NCBI GenBank assembly: GCA_964480945.1
Contig: CAYZRX010000101.1
Location: 1 to 10,149, forward strand
Length of the DNA: 10,149 nucleotides
Direction: 5' to 3'
DNA from: VGWB01 sp964480945
GTDB taxonomy: Bacteria; Bacteroidota; Ignavibacteria; UBA10030
In this document: positions 7,101-10,149 of the stretch, in pieces
How positions within the stretch are numbered: position 1 is the first letter of the stretch
Layout of the letters: each line of letters opens with the position of its first letter
Program-made: the position numbers and the translations under genes
Notes under the pieces: model-generated
The model's input: only the letters and a program-made list of their open reading frames with translations
Told to the model about the DNA's origin: nothing
The model's database searches: none

Positions 7101-7620
7101 TTCAAACCTCAAGCCCAATTCCACGGTCCGGGCCTGTGGCATCGTCGCCACGGTACGCCGGAAGGTCGACAAGAGGGGAAACACCATGGCCTTCGTGCGG
7201 TTGGAGGACTTCACGGGAAAAGGGGAGTGCATCGTCTTCTCCGACGCCTATCAGAAGTTTGGGAAGTATCTCATCCCCGAGTCTATGGTGATGGTGTCGG
7301 GCAGGGGGGAGACAAACGGCAACATGCTGAAGATCCTAGTCAATGATGTGATTCCCCTTGAAAACGTGAGGGAGCGGTTCACGAAGAGTATTGCGGTCTC
7401 GGTGAATCTCGACCATGTAAGTGAGGAAACCATTCTGGAGCTCCGCAAGATCATGGAGCGCCATCGCGGGAAATGCGCCTGCTACTTCAACGTCATAGGT
7501 GGCGGATTAGACAGGAATTCCCTATATTTAACGCGCATGTTGACGGTGGAACCAAGCGCGCAATTCATCGGTTTGGTGAAGCAACTGCTGGGACCCTCGT
7601 CGGTCCGGTTACAAGGATAA
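4156..7620 (+). CDS. dnaE: DNA polymerase III alpha subunit (DnaE1 type)
   Basis: This is the replicative DNA polymerase catalytic subunit, 1154 residues, the usual length. The N-terminal PHP domain (about 1-280) keeps a full set of likely metal ligands: H8, H10, D17, H42, E67, H97, C147, D214 and H216. In Thermus-type enzymes this site gives metal-dependent 3'-5' exonuclease activity; in E. coli it is degenerate. The polymerase core holds GPGRGSAAGS at 368-377 and catalytic aspartates D410 and D412 (PDIDVDF) and D566 (KMDFLGLRT). A helix-hairpin-helix region lies near 874-890. QSSLF at 919-923 fits the beta-clamp-binding motif QxxLF. An OB-fold (about 989-1070) and a C-terminal domain follow. 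The ATG was chosen because conserved sequence begins at residue 4; no clear Shine-Dalgarno sequence precedes it. trxA follows after 22 nt, probably on the same transcript. Confidence 0.97.
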   Translation: MAEFVHLHNHSHYSLLDAAASVQGLVEAAVQNKMTAVALTDHGVLFGALEFYKKARKAGIKPIIGCEAYILTRGSRFDKTLQSEKSSQGQGRGIYHHILLLAKDLTGYKNLMKLMTLAHTEGYYYKPRIDAELLAQYREGLVATSACPGGVVSAHLVNGKYEEARSAAEIYKEIFGDDFYLEIQNHDVEMEKAILTGAPKLAKELGLKIVGTNDCHYLAPNHAIPHNIMLCIPDATSTYIPDYRTLRYRTDQLYFKSATEMARAFKEFPEAISSTLEIAEKCNLELDLKTNHMPMFPIPPEAGVSSLEEYLDKLAHEGLRRRYVEITPAIEERLEHELGVIKRMGYAGYFLIVQDFISAARAAGIRVGPGRGSAAGSIVSYALGITDVDPLEYDLLFERFLNPDRVSMPDIDVDFADDKRDQVIAYVKQKYGESSVAQIVTFGTLSARAVLKDVGRVLGIPLGTIEPLTKQIPVVLGKVTPLAEALETVPELKAIRETGDEKINLMIDTCLVLEGMNRNVSTHAAGIVIAPGDISDYVPLYKTPQTELMTQYNMKDLEQAGLLKMDFLGLRTLTVIDNALALIKRVHGVEVDLDHLPANDQKTLDLFCKGQTVAVFQFESSGMTDYLVKLKPRSIHDLVAMNALYRPGPMENIPDFMDRKLGRKKIEYIHPKLEPILKETYGVIVYQEQVIKIASEIGGLSLAQADLLRRAMGKKDKDLMVKQKKEFIEGALKKGIDRRVAGDIFDLIEKFASYGFNKSHAVAYSVLAYQTAYLKAHYPAEYMAATLSSEMADTDKIVVLIQDCRKLGINVLPPDVNESDVTFTVTPGGIRFGLSAIKNVGVSAVETIVKTRLERGRFMDIFDFSARVDLRLVNKKTLEGLIQAGAFDSLHENRAQLFAAVEKAITHGQQVQAHSGKGQSSLFEAGGAQIRVRPSLHHEEPWKESEVLAREKAVLGFYLTGHPLEKFRDEIEAFASVQLGNASNLKPNSTVRACGIVATVRRKVDKRGNTMAFVRLEDFTGKGECIVFSDAYQKFGKYLIPESMVMVSGRGETNGNMLKILVNDVIPLENVRERFTKSIAVSVNLDHVSEETILELRKIMERHRGKCACYFNVIGGGLDRNSLYLTRMLTVEPSAQFIGLVKQLLGPSSVRLQG

Positions 7621-7626
7621 TCAGAG

Positions 7627-7632
7627 AAAGGA
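7627..7632 (+). promoter_or_regulatory. Ribosome binding site of trxA
   Basis: AAAGGA lies 10 bases before the trxA ATG at 7643, a workable Shine-Dalgarno placement. A second AAGGA at 7636-7640 sits only 2 bases from the ATG and is too close. The surrounding CAAGGATAAT occurs twice, at the dnaE stop (7612-7621) and across the trxA start (7635-7644). Confidence 0.55.
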
Positions 7633-7642
7633 TTCAAGGATA

Positions 7643-7966
7643 ATGAAACCAGTCGAAGTGACGGATGCGAATTTCAAGTCGGAGGTTCTGGAATCGAAGA
7701 CCCCGGTGCTGGTGGATTTCTGGGCCGAGTGGTGCGGGCCCTGCAAGATGGTCGCGCCGGTAGTGGAAGAGCTCGCGAAGGAATATGACGGCAAGCTCAG
7801 AGTGGGAAAGGTCGATGTCGATTCGAACCAACAGACGGCGATGCAGTTCGGGGTCCGGAGCATTCCGACGCTGCTGATCTTCAAGAACGGCAAAGTTGTC
7901 GATCAGATTGTCGGCGCAGTACCAAAACGAATGTTGGCGGAGAAAGTTCTGAAACATCTCGACTGA
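7643..7966 (+). CDS. trxA: Thioredoxin
   Basis: This 107-residue protein is a classic small cytoplasmic thioredoxin that reduces protein disulfides, taking electrons from thioredoxin reductase. The active site WCGPC is at 30-34. The buried aspartate is D25 (VDFWAEW), the conserved lysine K56, the cis-proline P75 (SIPT) and the substrate-loop glycine G91. There is no signal peptide or membrane segment, so it is not a Dsb or cytochrome-maturation protein. It lies 22 nt after dnaE and is followed by a strong terminator, so it is probably the last gene of a dnaE-trxA transcript. Thioredoxin supplies electrons to ribonucleotide reductase in many bacteria, so co-expression with the replicative polymerase would make sense; that link is inference. 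Confidence 0.97.
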   Translation: MKPVEVTDANFKSEVLESKTPVLVDFWAEWCGPCKMVAPVVEELAKEYDGKLRVGKVDVDSNQQTAMQFGVRSIPTLLIFKNGKVVDQIVGAVPKRMLAEKVLKHLD

Positions 7967-7980
7967 CGAACCTCATAATG

Positions 7981-8027
7981 AAATGCGAGAATGCATGCTC
8001 CGCGGCGGCTTCTCGCATTTTTGTTTT
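7981..8027 (+). terminator. Rho-independent terminator after trxA
   Basis: A perfect 11-pair stem, AAATGCGAGAA (7981-7991) with TTCTCGCATTT (8010-8020), closes an 18-base loop and leads into a T-rich tract (8018-8027). It begins 14 bases after the trxA stop, ending the dnaE-trxA transcript and implying that aspS has its own promoter in 8028-8089. The stem is partly usable on the other strand because its left arm ends in A residues, but no gene reads that way here. Confidence 0.9.
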
Positions 8028-8089
8028 CGGAGGCAGCTGGCTGGATGATCACTCGATTTTCTTAAGATAAGGCGGCCGTTGCGATCAGA

Positions 8090-9898
8090 ATGCAGGCCTC
8101 CTCACAGCACTTCATCAGAAGGATTGAAACGTTGGGGACCTACAAGAAGCGGACACATACCTGTGGCGAGCTTCGGAGCGAGGATATAGGCAAGATGGTC
8201 ACCCTCCTGGGCTGGGTCGCCGTACGCCGCGATCTCGGCGGGGTCGTCTTCATCGACCTGCGGGACCGATACGGCAGGACGCAGGTGGTCTTTGCGCCCC
8301 AACGAGGACGGCAGGCGTACGAGGTCGCACAAGGGCTTCGCTCGGAGTACGTCATCTCGGTGACCGGCAAGGTTGAGGCGCGGCCCGAGGGAACGATCAA
8401 CCCCGAACTCCCGACGGGAGAGATCGACGTTTCGGGGGCCGAATTGACCATCCTCAACAAAGCTGAAACACCCCCTTTCCCAATTGAAGATGAGATTGAG
8501 GTGAATGAGGACCTCCGGCTGAAATATCGCTACCTCGACCTGCGCCGTCCATCGATTCTGAAAAACCTTCTGGCTCGTCACCGCGCGTACCAAATCACAA
8601 GGTCCTATTATGACAGGAACGGATTCATCGAGATTGAGACGCCGATTCTGATGAAGAGCACACCCGAAGGCGCAAGAGATTATCTTGTGCCCAGCCGGAT
8701 CCACAAGGGCAAGTTCTACGCGCTTCCGCAATCGCCCCAGACCTACAAACAAATCCTGATGGTAGCGGGATTTGACCGTTACTTTCAGATCGTGAAGTGT
8801 TTTCGTGACGAAGATTTCCGGGCTGACCGGCAGGCTGAGTTTACACAGATCGATGTCGAGATGTCGTTTGCGGACGAAGATGATGTCCTCTCCACGACCG
8901 AGGGGCTGATCGTCGAGCTCTGGCGCGGGGGCCTGGACATCGCAGTGACCAAACCCTTCCGCAGGATGACCTATCAGGAGGCAATGGAGCGGTACGGCAG
9001 CGATAAGCCGGATACGCGCTTCGGTCTGGAGATCAGCGACTGCTCCAGCATTGTCACCGCCAGCGGCTTCCGCGTCTTCAGCGAGACGGTGAAGAAAGGA
9101 GGCGTGGTCGCCGGCTTTTCAGTTCCGGGTTTGTCGAGCTACACGCGCAACCAGCTGGATGGCTTGACGGACTACGTGAAATCGTTGGGCGCCGGCGGTT
9201 TGATCTACTTGAAGAACCATGGGGACAAGCTCGAATCGTCCGTCGACAAGTTCGTCACCCCGGATGAAACACGGGCCCTGGCAAAGAAGATAGGAGCCAA
9301 CGCGGGTGATCTCGGTCTCCTAATCTCCGGGGCGTGGCAAAAAGCGCTGACGATCCTTGGCGCGCTCCGCCTGGAAATGGCGAATCGGTTGAAGCTCGTA
9401 CCCGAAGGCCAATGGAATTTCCTCTGGGTCACGGATTTTCCCCTCCTTGAGTTCAGCGAAGAGGAGAAGCGCTTCGTTGCGGTCCATCACCCGTTCACAT
9501 CGCCAAAGCCGGAGGATATCCCACTGCTGGACACCGATCCGGGGAAAGCGAGAGCTCGCGCATACGATCTCGTTCTCAACGGCACGGAGATCGCGGGCGG
9601 CAGCATCAGGATCCACGATGCTGGCCTCCAGAGCAAGATGTTCAGCCTGCTCGGGATCGGGCCGGAGGAAGCGCGGCAGAAATTCGGATTCCTGCTCGAC
9701 GCGTTCAAGTACGGTGCTCCGCCCCACGGTGGAATTGCCTACGGATTCGACCGCATCGTCATGCTCCTCACGGGGCAGAAATCGATCCGCGATGTGATCG
9801 CGTTCCCGAAGACGAGCAGCGCGATGTCGTTGATGGATGATGCGCCTTCCGAGGTGGACGCTCGGCAGCTCAAAGACTTGCATATCAAGATCATCTAG
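8090..9898 (+). CDS. aspS: Aspartyl-tRNA synthetase (bacterial type)
   Basis: AspRS charges tRNA-Asp with aspartate in the cytoplasm. From the ATG at 8090 it has 602 residues, near the family's usual 585-600. An N-terminal OB-fold anticodon-binding domain (about 20-130) contains GWVAVRRDLGG. The class II core follows, with SPQTYKQ at 215-221, motif 2 at about 238-260 (FRDEDFRADRQAEFTQ) and motif 3 at 547-560 (GGIAYGFDRIVMLL). The bacterial GAD insertion lies at about 285-415. Leucine rather than histidine in RRDLG (L49) is the form usual in discriminating enzymes that charge only tRNA-Asp. The start is uncertain: family resemblance begins near residue 18, and a TTG at 8132 has a better-placed ribosome site, giving 588 residues. 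The gene stands alone after the trxA terminator. Confidence 0.96.
   Translation: MQASSQHFIRRIETLGTYKKRTHTCGELRSEDIGKMVTLLGWVAVRRDLGGVVFIDLRDRYGRTQVVFAPQRGRQAYEVAQGLRSEYVISVTGKVEARPEGTINPELPTGEIDVSGAELTILNKAETPPFPIEDEIEVNEDLRLKYRYLDLRRPSILKNLLARHRAYQITRSYYDRNGFIEIETPILMKSTPEGARDYLVPSRIHKGKFYALPQSPQTYKQILMVAGFDRYFQIVKCFRDEDFRADRQAEFTQIDVEMSFADEDDVLSTTEGLIVELWRGGLDIAVTKPFRRMTYQEAMERYGSDKPDTRFGLEISDCSSIVTASGFRVFSETVKKGGVVAGFSVPGLSSYTRNQLDGLTDYVKSLGAGGLIYLKNHGDKLESSVDKFVTPDETRALAKKIGANAGDLGLLISGAWQKALTILGALRLEMANRLKLVPEGQWNFLWVTDFPLLEFSEEEKRFVAVHHPFTSPKPEDIPLLDTDPGKARARAYDLVLNGTEIAGGSIRIHDAGLQSKMFSLLGIGPEEARQKFGFLLDAFKYGAPPHGGIAYGFDRIVMLLTGQKSIRDVIAFPKTSSAMSLMDDAPSEVDARQLKDLHIKII
8117..8134 (+). 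promoter_or_regulatory. Possible true start of aspS: Shine-Dalgarno plus TTG
   Basis: AGAAGGA at 8117-8123 is followed after 8 bases by an in-frame TTG at 8132. By contrast, the ATG at 8090 has only a weak, distant AAGG upstream. A TTG start would remove 14 residues lying before the conserved YKKRTHTCGEL region. The sequence alone does not decide between the two. Confidence 0.4.
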
Positions 9899-9927
9899 TG
9901 CTATCACAATGAAATCGTCCTGTTTTC

Positions 9928-10136
9928 TTTAGACCTCACCTCCCGAAGGTCCGAAGTGCCGAAGGCATGGCCTTGCCAGACTCCTTCGGGGGATCCCTTT
10001 GGGACTGGGCTGCTCCTAATCCCCGCACAAAACGTTGGGACACAGAAAAAGTGCAGGAGAGGGGACAGAATCCCTTCCCCTCTTCCGAAAGGGATGCCTT
10101 CGGCATTAGGGGAAGGTTAGGATGGGGTCTTCTAAA
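9928..10136. repeat. Imperfectly palindromic MITE-like intergenic element
   Basis: The ends form imperfect terminal inverted repeats: TTTAGACCTCACC (9928-9940) against the complement of 10120-10136 (TTTAGAAGACCCCATCC). Inside, TGCCGAAGGCAT (9957-9968) is the exact inverse of 10094-10105, and ATCCCTTT (9993-10000) the exact inverse of 10088-10095. Local hairpins are also strong: CCCGAAGG/CCTTCGGG (9942-9949, 9983-9990) and CCTTCCCCT/AGGGGAAGG (10073-10081, 10108-10116). The midpoint falls at the palindrome AACGTT (10031-10036). It encodes no protein. It may be a non-autonomous mobile repeat or a REP-like element that also ends aspS transcription. Only one copy is in the window, so its repeat status is inferred. 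Confidence 0.5.
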
Positions 10137-10149
10137 TCGAATTCCAATT

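Noticed and set aside
8028..8089. Promoter for aspS
   Set aside because: A promoter is expected here after the trxA terminator, but I could not match a -35/-10 pair at sensible spacing, nor a Bacteroidota-type box.

Overview
The window reads as an ordinary bacterial housekeeping segment with all recognisable genes on the + strand, in order: tRNA-Arg(CCT), proS (prolyl-tRNA synthetase), an aldehyde dehydrogenase, dnaE (replicative DNA polymerase III alpha), trxA (thioredoxin) and aspS (aspartyl-tRNA synthetase). Coding sequence is moderately GC-rich. Three things fit a GC-rich member of the Bacteroidota/Ignavibacteria-type (FCB) lineages: weak or absent Shine-Dalgarno sequences before proS and dnaE, a Thermus-like DnaE with an intact PHP site, and the dnaE-trxA pairing. 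That placement is inference with low confidence; no marker in the window settles it.

Layout. 1-588 has no credible protein gene. It holds a 69-bp tandem repeat cut by the left edge, a strong rho-independent terminator (174-206) closing a transcript from outside the window, and a stretch rich in dyads that includes a 5' tRNA-Arg-like fragment (404-426). The intact tRNA-Arg(CCT) lies at 589-662. The gap before proS (663-845) is filled largely by degenerate 7-bp-period sequence. proS and the aldehyde dehydrogenase are 3 nt apart and probably co-transcribed. A 175-bp gap, also carrying heptamers, precedes dnaE. dnaE and trxA are 22 nt apart and share a terminator after trxA (7981-8027). aspS follows as a separate unit, and the right edge holds a roughly 209-bp imperfectly palindromic, MITE-like element.

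Functionally the genes cover tRNA charging (ProRS, AspRS, tRNA-Arg), chromosome replication (DnaE) and thiol redox (Trx), plus one NAD(P)-dependent aldehyde oxidation step of unknown substrate. All five proteins appear full length with their catalytic residues present. I see no phage, CRISPR, toxin, defence or biosynthetic system. The unexplained material is in the intergenic DNA: the palindromic element after aspS, the 69-bp tandem repeat, the structured tRNA-like region before tRNA-Arg, and the heptamer tracts.
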